The notes beneath the pieces are model-generated. The model ran no database searches. It was not told the origin of the DNA and saw only the letters and a program-made list of their open reading frames with translations. From assembly GCF_023913515.1 (NCBI RefSeq), contig NZ_CP099391.1, positions 3,224,001-3,288,000 of the forward strand: a stretch of DNA of 64,000 bases, given 5' to 3'. Positions 52,930 to 64,000 of the stretch are shown here, one piece after another (position 1 is the first letter of the stretch; each line of letters begins with the position of its first letter). The DNA is from Natronococcus sp. CG52. GTDB taxonomy: Archaea; Halobacteriota; Halobacteria; Halobacteriales; Natrialbaceae. The position numbers were made by a program, and so were the translations under genes.

Positions 52930-53919
52930 TCAGAACGTGTCCAGAATCCCGAGCACGCGCTCTTCGTTCTCCCGTCCGGGGTCGTAGTCGCTGCCGTCGC
53001 GGTCGCTCTCGAGGAAGTCCGCGACCGAGCGCGCCATCGCCTCCTCGAGCGGCGTCGACTCCCACCCGAGGTCGGCGAGCTTCGCGGTCGAGAGGACGTG
53101 AGGGTACTCCCGGTAGAGGACGTAGTCGTCGGGTTCGATCTCGCCGGCCTCGAGTTCGCGGGGCCCGGCGGTGACGACGTCGACCGTCGTGTCGAGTTCG
53201 GCAGCAATGACGTCGACCATCTCCTCGAGCGTAACCAGTCGACGATCACCGACGTTGTAGGCCTCGCCGGCGTTGCCTCGCTCGGCGACGATCCGGAGCG
53301 CGCTGGCGACGTCCTCGACGTACGCGCGGTGCCAGACGTTCGTCCCGTCGCCGGGAACCACGACGCGGTCGAAGCGGTTCACGCGGTCGATCCAGAAGTC
53401 CAGCCGCTCGGTGTAGTCGCGGGGGCCGTAGACGATGCACGGACGCACCGCCATGGCGTTGACGCCCCGCTCCGCGGCGGCGAAGACGGCCCGGTCACCC
53501 TCGGCCTTGCGCGGGCCGTAGGTTTCGCCGGAGTCGTCGACCGCCTGTTCCGTGGTATAGCTCTCGAGCGGCGTCTCTCCCTCTCGCTTGGGGATCTCCT
53601 CGTTCGCGTAGGCGGCACCGCTCGAAATGTAGACGTACGCCTCGCAGTCGTCGAAGATCCGGGTTGCCGCCTGGACGTCCTTCGGGTAGTAGGCGACGCA
53701 GTCGAAGACGGCGTCGGGGTCAGCCTCGCTCGCGGCCGCCTCGAGCGCCGAGTCGTTCGTCCGGTCGCCTTCGATCCGCCGAACCCGATCGTCGTCGGCG
53801 AAGGGGTTCTCGTGGTTCCCGCGGTTGAAGATCGTCACGTCGTAGCCGTATTCGAGTAACTCCTCGACGAGGTGGCGACCGATGAAGCGCGTGCCGCCGA
53901 TGACGAGTGCGTCGTCCAT
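52930..53919 (-). CDS. NAD-dependent epimerase/dehydratase family protein (extended SDR)
   Basis: A 329-residue extended short-chain dehydrogenase. The dinucleotide-binding motif GGTRFIG is at residues 8-14, and the Tyr-x3-Lys active-site pair is in TYGPRKAEGDR, with the upstream Ser in SSGAAYAN. The family includes UDP-sugar epimerases and the chloroplast RNA-binding-like reductases; the substrate is not clear. The frame continues upstream of 53919, but only with basic, unprotein-like residues. It is divergent from the broken DUF123 gene at 54041. Confidence 0.9.
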   Translation of the reverse strand: MDDALVIGGTRFIGRHLVEELLEYGYDVTIFNRGNHENPFADDDRVRRIEGDRTNDSALEAAASEADPDAVFDCVAYYPKDVQAATRIFDDCEAYVYISSGAAYANEEIPKREGETPLESYTTEQAVDDSGETYGPRKAEGDRAVFAAAERGVNAMAVRPCIVYGPRDYTERLDFWIDRVNRFDRVVVPGDGTNVWHRAYVEDVASALRIVAERGNAGEAYNVGDRRLVTLEEMVDVIAAELDTTVDVVTAGPRELEAGEIEPDDYVLYREYPHVLSTAKLADLGWESTPLEEAMARSVADFLESDRDGSDYDPGRENEERVLGILDTF

Positions 53920-54040
53920 GTGCCGTCGTCGTCGCTGGAACGGAAAACGGTAGCGAAGCCGACGGTTCGAGCGAGACGTCGCGGCTGGGGCGTGGCACTC
54001 GAGTCGGCGGCGTTTTGGCCGGCGGGAGACGAGATCGGGT

Positions 54041-54484
54041 ATGGGCGGCACCTACGTCCTCGCGATCGGCGTCGATCGGGGAGATCGAGTTCGCGGCCGA
54101 AACGCACGCTTGCGTCGGCAGCGCGTTCGGGCCCGGCGGTTTCGCTCGGCTCGACCGCCGTCGGAGTGCTCCGACGAGGTCTCACTCGCGCTGCTCGCGA
54201 GACCGCCATCGCGAACTGGCTCGAGGGGAACGCGAGGTGCGTCACTGGCACGTCGACTACCTGCTCTGCCACGAGGCGACGAGCCTCGCGGCGACCGCAC
54301 GGTTCCCCGACGCCGACCGGGAGTGCGAACTCGCGAGTGCGTCCCCGGGAAGGCGGTTCCCGACTTCGGGGCCTCTGACTGCGACTGTGCGGCCCACCTG
54401 CTCGAGACGCCCGGCCTCGAGACACTGCTCGAGGCGGCCGAGGGCGCCGCCGGCGTCCTCGAGACCGAGAACGAACTGGGGTGA
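54041..54484 (+). pseudogene. DUF123/GIY-YIG-like nuclease gene, broken by frameshifts and a palindrome insert
   Basis: The frame starts MGGTYVLAIGVDRG at 54041. The same gene then continues in a second frame (FAAETHACVGSAFGPGGFAR, from about 54089) and, after a region with the hairpins at 54160-54204, in that second frame again as REVRHWHVDYLLCHEATSLA. It returns to the first frame for AVPDFGASDCDCAAHLLETP up to the stop at 54482-54484. Together they spell a complete DUF123 protein of about 120 residues, so at least two one-base shifts plus an insertion of about 60 bases have inactivated it. Confidence 0.7.
54160..54204 (+). repeat. Palindrome insert in the broken DUF123 gene
   Basis: GTCGGAG-TG-CTCCGAC at 54160-54175 is followed by GGTCTC ... 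GAGACC around CTCGCGCTGCTCGCG to 54204. Within the DUF123 protein these bases lie where the family needs only a short loop between FARLDRRR and the next conserved segment, so they appear to be an insertion. Confidence 0.5.
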
Positions 54485-54526
54485 ACGGCACCGCGAATTA
54501 TATCGATCGACTTCGAAGTCGCGGGT

Positions 54527-55123
54527 ATGTCCGACTCCGGACCCGACCCCGAACTCGAAGCCGACGCGATGGATCGATTCCCCGTTCCCGATTTCGAGGA
54601 CCTGCCGGAGGATCTTCGGGAACGAATCGCCGAGGAAACCGAACGCGCCGGCTTTACCCCGAACGTGTTCTCGGCGCTGTCGTACAAGCCCTCGCACTTC
54701 CGGGCGTTCTTCGAGTACCACGACGCCCTCGTCGAAGACACCGCCCTCGAGCGCGAGGAGATCGAGATGATCGTCGTCGCGGTGTCGGGCGTCAACCACT
54801 GCTACTACTGCAACGTGGCCCACGGCGCGCTCGTGCGGATTTACGCCGACGATCCGCTGCTGGCAGACCAGCTGGTCGCCAACTACCGGACGGCGGACAT
54901 CAACGACGCCCACCGGACGATGCTCGATGTCGCCGTGAAACTCACCGAACGGCCGACCGAGGTCGAGGATGAGGACCTCGAGGCGCTGCGCGAGGCCGGC
55001 TTCAGCGAGGAGGCACTCTGGGACATCGCCTCCGTCACCGCGTTCTACAACCTGAGCAACCGGCTGGCGATGTTCGCCGGCATGCGGCCGAACGACGAGT
55101 TCCATACGCTAGGTCGCGACTGA
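54527..55123 (+). CDS. AhpD/carboxymuconolactone decarboxylase-like peroxidase-related protein
   Basis: A 198-residue helical protein of the AhpD-like family. The active-site pattern Cys92-x2-Cys95-x3-His99 (HCYYCNVAHG) is intact: in AhpD the cysteine pair with the histidine reduces peroxide or a partner protein. A conserved NVFSALSYKPSHFRAFFEYH lies upstream of it. The protein is cytoplasmic (no signal). It is 42 bases downstream of the broken DUF123 gene. Substrate unknown. Confidence 0.88.
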   Translation: MSDSGPDPELEADAMDRFPVPDFEDLPEDLRERIAEETERAGFTPNVFSALSYKPSHFRAFFEYHDALVEDTALEREEIEMIVVAVSGVNHCYYCNVAHGALVRIYADDPLLADQLVANYRTADINDAHRTMLDVAVKLTERPTEVEDEDLEALREAGFSEEALWDIASVTAFYNLSNRLAMFAGMRPNDEFHTLGRD

Positions 55124-55194
55124 CGAACGCGAGAGGCTCAAACGCGCGTTTCACCCTTCTGAAAGGACTTACCCGATCGCCCGCTGGATCGACC

Positions 55195-55899
55195 ATGGAT
55201 GAGAATCGACGGACGCTTCTCGCTTCGGCGGCCGCGAGCGCCGTTGCCGGCGGGTGTCTCGATACGGTTTCGAGAGAATCCGGCAGCCCCGAAGCGGGGT
55301 CGGACGATGACAACGTCGAGTACGCTGAGTGTGTCGCGCCGTTCGTCGATTACGACGAACTTCCCGACGATCTCGCGGCCGAGGTCGACGCCGCGTTCGA
55401 AGACGGCGCGTACGAAACCGACGGCGGGCTCCCGTACGATCAGGCCGTGAACGACAGCACGCCCCTCTGGAAGGACGGCGATTCGTACGAACACGAGGTC
55501 GAGCGCGACGGCGAGAGGCACCGACTCTCGTTCGAACGACAGACGGCGTTCTCCTCGCCGCGAGACGTCTCCATTTCGAACGATACCGACGAATCGATCA
55601 CGGTGACGGTGACGGTCGCAGACGGCACGGAGGGCGAACTCCTCGTCGACGAGGTTGCGCCTGTCGAGCCCGACGATCGAGAACGCCTTTCCACAGTGAA
55701 GGCGTTCGGCGACTACGACGTCGAGATCGAACTCGAGGACGGACGGCGGGAAACGAAGTCGTGGGAGGTTTCGCCGCCCAGACACGAAGTAGCGGACGGA
55801 CTCTTCGTACGGATCACCGACGACGAAATCTCGATTTCGCCCGAGATAATGGTCTACGACTACGAACCCTGCTCGTCGCAGTGGACTCGCTCGCCGTGA
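55195..55899 (+). CDS. Exported lipoprotein of unknown function
   Basis: A 234-residue protein with a twin-arginine signal (NRRTLL) and a lipobox ending VAGGC (Cys21). After an acidic Ser/Gly/Asp spacer the mature part is beta-rich with a 'SISNDTDESITVTVTVADG' stretch resembling an Ig-like or immunoglobulin-fold domain. I do not recognise the family. It lies 71 bases downstream of the AhpD-like gene, same strand. An opposite-strand frame over the same bases (55138-55785) reads as Arg-rich and is not a gene. Confidence 0.7.
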   Translation: MDENRRTLLASAAASAVAGGCLDTVSRESGSPEAGSDDDNVEYAECVAPFVDYDELPDDLAAEVDAAFEDGAYETDGGLPYDQAVNDSTPLWKDGDSYEHEVERDGERHRLSFERQTAFSSPRDVSISNDTDESITVTVTVADGTEGELLVDEVAPVEPDDRERLSTVKAFGDYDVEIELEDGRRETKSWEVSPPRHEVADGLFVRITDDEISISPEIMVYDYEPCSSQWTRSP

Positions 55900-55963
55900 T
55901 GGGCGCAGCGCTCTGCGGGCAATAGAGTGCTCGAGAAGGGGGGCTGAAAGACGGAGTCGTCCG

Positions 55964-60511
<4,548 letters not shown>

Positions 60512-60529
60512 ACCACCGGTTTGCGGGAA

Positions 60530-60542
60530 CAATCATAAGAGG
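60530..60542 (-). promoter_or_regulatory. TATA-like box for gltB
   Basis: Minus-strand TCTTATGATT is centred about 25 bases before the ATG at 60511, suiting a leaderless start. Confidence 0.4.
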
Positions 60543-60757
60543 CTACCCCATAATGGCTAAGTGTATTATATACACATATAGATGTGATTAAGGTGTTTAT
60601 CTAAAACTATTATTCATAGGGAGAGGATGCCGTCAGACGCTAGTTAGAAATCGAACAGTATCGGATGAGATATCAACCTCGGTAGTGAGATCCGGCCCTT
60701 ACGGCGCTACTCGCTAACTCGTAATCGGTTTCCCAGGAAAGGTGTCAGAGGCACGTA

Positions 60758-60781
60758 GTGTTCACCCACCAGAGTGAACAC
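60758..60781. repeat. Perfect inverted repeat in the proS-gltB gap
   Basis: Arms GTGTTCAC (60758-60765) and GTGAACAC (60774-60781) with an 8-base loop. It may act as a regulator binding site for gltB, about 250 bases downstream, or as a terminator for proS (130 bases from its end), but no T-run follows. Confidence 0.4.
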
Positions 60782-60911
60782 CACACTGGTATATCGTTCT
60801 CTCGCGATAAGCAATCTTCGGTTAAAGAGTTAGGTACTGATTGAGACTGTCTGACGTGCGATCCGGCTGCAGTTCGCACACCGACGGCCGAGCGCAGAAA
60901 GGAAGGGAGAG

Positions 60912-62393
60912 TCAGTAGGACTTCGCGAAGTACGCGATTTCGTCGGCCGGCTCCCCGCAGACGCCACACTCGTCGCGGTCGGGTTCGACGACTTCGCCCG
61001 CGGTCGAGCCACCCTGCTCCTCGAGCGGCTGCATGACGATCTCGGCGGCGATCTTCTCCTTGATGGCCTCCTCGCAGGCCTGGTCGCCACACCACGGCGT
61101 CTTCACGTAGCCGCCGTGCTTGCCGATCGTGCCGAGGATGTCCTCCGGGCTGTGCGCTTCGCGAACGTTCTCCTCGAGGTTCTCCTCGGCCGTTTCGTAC
61201 AGCTTGTCGAAGATCGCGTCGAGGTGTTCGTCGACGGTGTCGACGATTCCCTCGCGGTCGGCAACGGTATCCTCGTTGTCGGGACGGTGGACGAGCGTAA
61301 CCTCCTCGTCGTCGACCTCGTTCGGGCCGATCTCGAGGCGCAGCGGAATCCCGTTGAGTTCGTGTTCGTTGAACTTGAAACCGGGGTTGCGCTCGTCGCG
61401 GTCGTCGAGTTCGACGCGGAAGCCGGCCGCCTCGAGTTCGCCGGCGATCTTCTCGGAGTAGTCGAGAACCTTCTCCTGCGTATCGGCCTGCCAGATGGGG
61501 ACGACGACGACCTGGGTGGGCGCGATCGTCGGCGGGAGCACGAGTCCCTGGTCGTCCGAGTGGGTCATGATGAGCGCGCCGAGTGCGCGCCAGGAGAGCC
61601 CCCAGGAGGTCGTGTAGGCGGTCTGTTCCTCCTCGTCCTCGTCGGCGAAGGTGATGTCGAACGCCTCGGCGAAGCTCTGACCGAGGTGGTGGCTCGTCGC
61701 TCCCTGGACGGACTTCCCGTCGGGCATCAGCGCCTCGACGGTCGTCGTCGTATCGGCGCCGGGGAACTTGTCGTGGTCGGGCTTCTTCCCGCGGAGGACG
61801 GGAATCGCGAGGTGTTCCTCGAAGACGCGCTCGTACTGGCCCAGACGGGTCCAGACCTCCTCCCAGGCGCCCTCGTCGGTCGCGTGGGCGGTGTGTCCCT
61901 CCTGCCACATGAACTCCTTCGTGCGGAAGAACGGCTTCGTCTCCGTCGCCTCCCATCGGACGACCGAACACCACTGGTTCAGTCGCAGCGGGAGATCACG
62001 GTGGCTGCGCGTCCAGTCGGCCATGAAGGGTGCGATGATCGACTCGCTGGTCGGGCGCACGGCCAGTCGCTCCTCGAGTTCCTCGTGGCCGCCGTGGGTC
62101 ACCCACGCGACCTCGGGGTCGAACCCCTCGACGATGTCCTTCTCGCGCTCGAGGTAACTCTCCGGGATGAACATCGGGAAGTAGACGTTGTCGACGTCGG
62201 TTTCCTTGAACCAGCCGTCGAGCGTGTCCTGGAGCGATTCCCACAGCGCGTAGCCGCGAGGCTTCGTGACGATGAACCCGCCCATCGGCGCGTAGTCCGC
62301 GAGATTCGCCTTCTGGACGACCTCGGCGTACCACTCGCCGGGTTTGTGCGATTTCGACTCGGTGATCCCGAGCTCTTGACTCTCGTCGCTCAT
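60912..62393 (-). CDS. proS: Prolyl-tRNA synthetase
   Basis: A 493-residue class II synthetase that charges tRNA with proline. The archaeal/eukaryote-like type is supported by length and by the absence of the bacterial editing insert. Class II landmarks: MFIPESYLEREKDIV and the FPMFIPE block, RPTSESIIAPFMADW, then FRTKEFMWQEGHTAHA (motif 2), and a C-terminal cysteine-containing zinc-like end (CGVCGEPADEIAYFAKSY). The start is ATG 62393; a longer frame upstream is antisense to the quinone oxidoreductase gene. Confidence 0.96.
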   Translation of the reverse strand: MSDESQELGITESKSHKPGEWYAEVVQKANLADYAPMGGFIVTKPRGYALWESLQDTLDGWFKETDVDNVYFPMFIPESYLEREKDIVEGFDPEVAWVTHGGHEELEERLAVRPTSESIIAPFMADWTRSHRDLPLRLNQWCSVVRWEATETKPFFRTKEFMWQEGHTAHATDEGAWEEVWTRLGQYERVFEEHLAIPVLRGKKPDHDKFPGADTTTTVEALMPDGKSVQGATSHHLGQSFAEAFDITFADEDEEEQTAYTTSWGLSWRALGALIMTHSDDQGLVLPPTIAPTQVVVVPIWQADTQEKVLDYSEKIAGELEAAGFRVELDDRDERNPGFKFNEHELNGIPLRLEIGPNEVDDEEVTLVHRPDNEDTVADREGIVDTVDEHLDAIFDKLYETAEENLEENVREAHSPEDILGTIGKHGGYVKTPWCGDQACEEAIKEKIAAEIVMQPLEEQGGSTAGEVVEPDRDECGVCGEPADEIAYFAKSY

Positions 62394-62550
62394 GCCTCGA
62401 AAATCAGTCAGCGCGGTCTTAAACCATGCGAAGGTGTGCGAGCGCGTCGTCGCTGTCCGAGGATCGAGATTTCGGCTTCCTCCCGGTTTCGTGATCGGAC
62501 GGCCGCTCCGTCGAGTCGGAGAAACTCTCAGCTGAGGGTTTCCAGTTGTC

Positions 62551-62582
62551 GAATCTTTATGCACACGGGTTACAACCGGTGT
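62551..62582 (+). promoter_or_regulatory. Promoter with overlapping dyad before the quinone oxidoreductase gene
   Basis: A TATA-like TCTTTATG lies around 62553-62560, followed by an inverted repeat (ACAC-n-GGTT-AC-AACC-n-GTGT) at 62563-62582. The dyad covers the expected transcription start, just before the ATG at 62586, so a repressor could block initiation. Confidence 0.45.
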
Positions 62583-62585
62583 TCT

Positions 62586-63557
62586 ATGAGGGCAATCGAG
62601 ATAACGGAGTACGGTGACGCCGAGACGCTCGAGGTCGTCGACCGCGACGCGCCGGAACCGGACGCCGGCGAGGTCCGTCTCGAGGTCGAAGCCGCGGGCA
62701 TCAACTTCGCGGACATCATGCAACGCCGGGGTCTCTACCCGGGCGGTCCGGAGGCGCCGTACGCCCCCGGCATGGAGGCCGCGGGAACGATCGACGCGAC
62801 CGGCGAAGGCGTCGGCCTCGACGAGGGCGACCGCGTCGTCGGAATGCTCGACCGCGGTGGTTACGCGGAGTACGCCACCGCGAACGCCCGGATGCTCTTT
62901 CCGATCCCGGAGGGGATGGGCTTCGAGGAGGCCGCCGGCTTCCCCGTCCAGTACCTCACCGCCCACAGCTGCCTGTTCGAGTGGGCCGGACTCGAGGAGG
63001 GCGAGACCGTACTGATCCAGGCCGCCGCGGGCGGCGTCGGCACGGCTGCCGTCCAGCTGGCCTCGAACGCCGGCGCGGAGGTGTTCGGCACCGCGAGCAC
63101 CGAAGAAAAGCTCGAGCTCGCCGCCGACCTCGGCTGCGATCACCCGATCAACTACACTGAGACGGATTTTCGGGACGTCGTCAATCGGGAAACCGACGGC
63201 GAGGGCGTCGACCTCGTCTTAGAGAGCGTCGGCGACGACGTCTTCGAACGGAGCCTCGACGCGATGACCCACTTCGGGCGGATGGTCACCTACGGCGTCG
63301 CGAGCGGCGTTCCCGCCAGCGCCGAGAACAGGCGGCTGCTCTTCGAGAACAAGACCGTGAAGGGATTCCACCTCGGCCGGGCCTCCTACCACGATCCGGG
63401 CAAGATCGCGAAGGCCGTCCCCGAACTCACGCAGGGGCTGACGAGCGGCGACCTCGAGGTGATAATCGGCGAGTCGTTCGCGCTCGAGGACGCGGCCGAG
63501 GCTCACCGGTACATCGAGGATCGCAAGAGCTCCGGAAAAGTGCTGTTGAAGCCGTGA
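62586..63557 (+). CDS. Quinone oxidoreductase (zinc-free MDR family)
   Basis: A 323-residue protein. It has the zeta-crystallin/QOR fold: GINFADIMQRRGLYPG near the start, the NADPH-binding AAAGGVGTAAVQLA (146-159), and NYTETDF at the cofactor edge. There are no zinc-binding cysteine clusters, as in Qor proteins. It reduces quinones or enals with NADPH. The start is the first ATG after a TATA-like box and dyad. A frame antisense to proS continues upstream of 62586 but is not coding. Its upstream neighbour, proS, is divergent. Confidence 0.92.
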   Translation: MRAIEITEYGDAETLEVVDRDAPEPDAGEVRLEVEAAGINFADIMQRRGLYPGGPEAPYAPGMEAAGTIDATGEGVGLDEGDRVVGMLDRGGYAEYATANARMLFPIPEGMGFEEAAGFPVQYLTAHSCLFEWAGLEEGETVLIQAAAGGVGTAAVQLASNAGAEVFGTASTEEKLELAADLGCDHPINYTETDFRDVVNRETDGEGVDLVLESVGDDVFERSLDAMTHFGRMVTYGVASGVPASAENRRLLFENKTVKGFHLGRASYHDPGKIAKAVPELTQGLTSGDLEVIIGESFALEDAAEAHRYIEDRKSSGKVLLKP

Positions 63558-63877
63558 TCTGACCGGACGGAAGTTCGGTTACGCAGCCGGTACTGCACCG
63601 ACCGCACCGGTGGCCACGACTACCAACATCCGTCGACGACGTGTGTCAATCATCGGGATGGTCGTCGCTACCCGCTAGTAGCCGAAGCGGATTGACGGTA
63701 CGAGTACGATATAGTACCAACTGAAACGGGTTCCACACCGATCGCACAGCCGTCGTGGGCGGGGTCGGTGGTGTCGACCTCGAGATGACGTCGATCGGGT
63801 GTGCACCGACTGTCAGTGGCTACTATAGCAACGCGGACGACTGGAGACCGGTCGACTCGCCGCACAGCCGCGAGCGC
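63558..63877. other. Intergenic stretch without a gene
   Basis: The stretch holds the MITE-like element 3 and otherwise no protein-like frame. A short minus-strand frame at 63668-63865 is only the element's core read as protein (CTPDRRHLEVDTTD). Confidence 0.5.
63710..63827 (-). mobile_element. MITE-like element, copy 3
   Basis: A 118-base element. Read on the minus strand it matches the copy at 16759-16875 through the core (GTGCACACCCGATCGACG). The ends TATAGTACCAACTGAAAC and, reversed, TATAGTAGCCACTGACAG form the inverted repeats, identical for the first seven bases. No transposase gene. It lies between the quinone oxidoreductase gene and the edge gene at 63878. Confidence 0.7.
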
Positions 63878-64000
63878 TCAACAGTTCGACGGGAAGGAGA
63901 CGTCCCACTCGAGCACGTGATCCGCGAAGTTGGCCTCGTCGAGCGGTTCGCCCCCGACGAACCGGAACTCGCCGATGACCGTGTCGCCCTCGAGGACGCC
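63878..64000 (-). CDS. C-terminal end of an unidentified protein, truncated by window edge
   Basis: The last 40 residues of a minus-strand gene are visible (EGDTVIGEFRFVGGEPLDEA ... VSFPSNC), ending in a TGA at 63878-63880. Too little remains to name a family. The upstream part lies beyond 64000. Confidence 0.55.
   Translation of the reverse strand, partial: GVLEGDTVIGEFRFVGGEPLDEANFADHVLEWDVSFPSNC

Larger units (their letters stand above)
60512..60911. other. Intergenic stretch, AT-rich, between proS and gltB
   Basis: No protein-like frame is found. It contains the gltB promoter, AT-rich runs (about 60560-60620), and a hairpin at 60758-60781 described separately. The proS gene ends at the right edge. 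Confidence 0.5.

Noticed and set aside
55138-55785. 215-codon minus-strand frame over the lipoprotein at 55195
   Set aside because: Rich in Arg and Val, with no signal or domain, whereas the plus strand gives a Tat lipoprotein.
61116-62585. Open frame continuing upstream of the quinone oxidoreductase start and lying antisense to proS
   Set aside because: The residues before Met 62586 are antisense-like; the protein family starts at this Met and a promoter precedes it.
63668-63865. 65-codon minus-strand frame at the right end
   Set aside because: It is the core of the MITE-like element read as protein; the same peptide fragment recurs in the other copy, so it is not a gene.

Overview
The window is high-GC DNA from a haloarchaeon. 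The predicted proteins are strongly acidic (rich in Asp and Glu), many genes have a TATA-like box 24-30 bases before the start codon with no Shine-Dalgarno sequence (leaderless transcripts), secreted proteins carry twin-arginine signals and lipoboxes, and lineage-specific genes are present: archaeal glycerol-1-phosphate dehydrogenase, a FolC-FolP fusion, a NuoC-NuoD fusion and several haloarchaea-only families. The gene style suggests Natrialbales (Natrinema/Haloterrigena-like), but that is inference. I see no rRNA, tRNA, CRISPR array or intact insertion sequence.

Layout. 1-9 kb: a truncated taxis transducer, an MFS carrier, a lipoprotein polysaccharide deacetylase, an FAD oxidoreductase and small conserved proteins (TRIC-type channel, thioesterase, GrpB-like), with two decayed genes. 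9.6-17.7 kb: carB, two divergent ABC-2 exporter genes, a membrane protein and an archaeal signal peptidase. 17.9-30.5 kb: the folate fusion gene, a NuoCD gene with no other Complex I genes nearby, a YeiH-like carrier, a DUF192 lipoprotein, a solitary trpB and a membrane-protein gene interrupted by one stop codon.

31.3-44.2 kb is the most interesting part. A four-gene formate-dehydrogenase-like operon (minus strand) diverges from a 712-residue HdrA/MvhD-like polyferredoxin plus a TorD-type chaperone (plus strand). These converge on a minus-strand run: YqeC-like protein, an AOR-family tungsto/molybdopterin protein whose iron-sulfur cysteines are missing, a DUF7124-like protein, a two-helix membrane protein and two small acidic or charged proteins. 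It reads as a molybdenum/tungsten redox island with unusual electron-transfer parts.

44.6-64 kb: a halolysin-type S8 protease, a glycosyltransferase, an acidic-repeat membrane protein, an S9 peptidase, a second ABC-2 exporter, glycerol-1-phosphate dehydrogenase, a sugar epimerase, a broken DUF123 gene, an AhpD-like protein, gltB, proS and a quinone oxidoreductase.

Across the window lie three copies of a MITE-like element of about 118 bp (one internally deleted), and a family of short GC palindromes found between genes, in one pseudogene and inside one intact gene.
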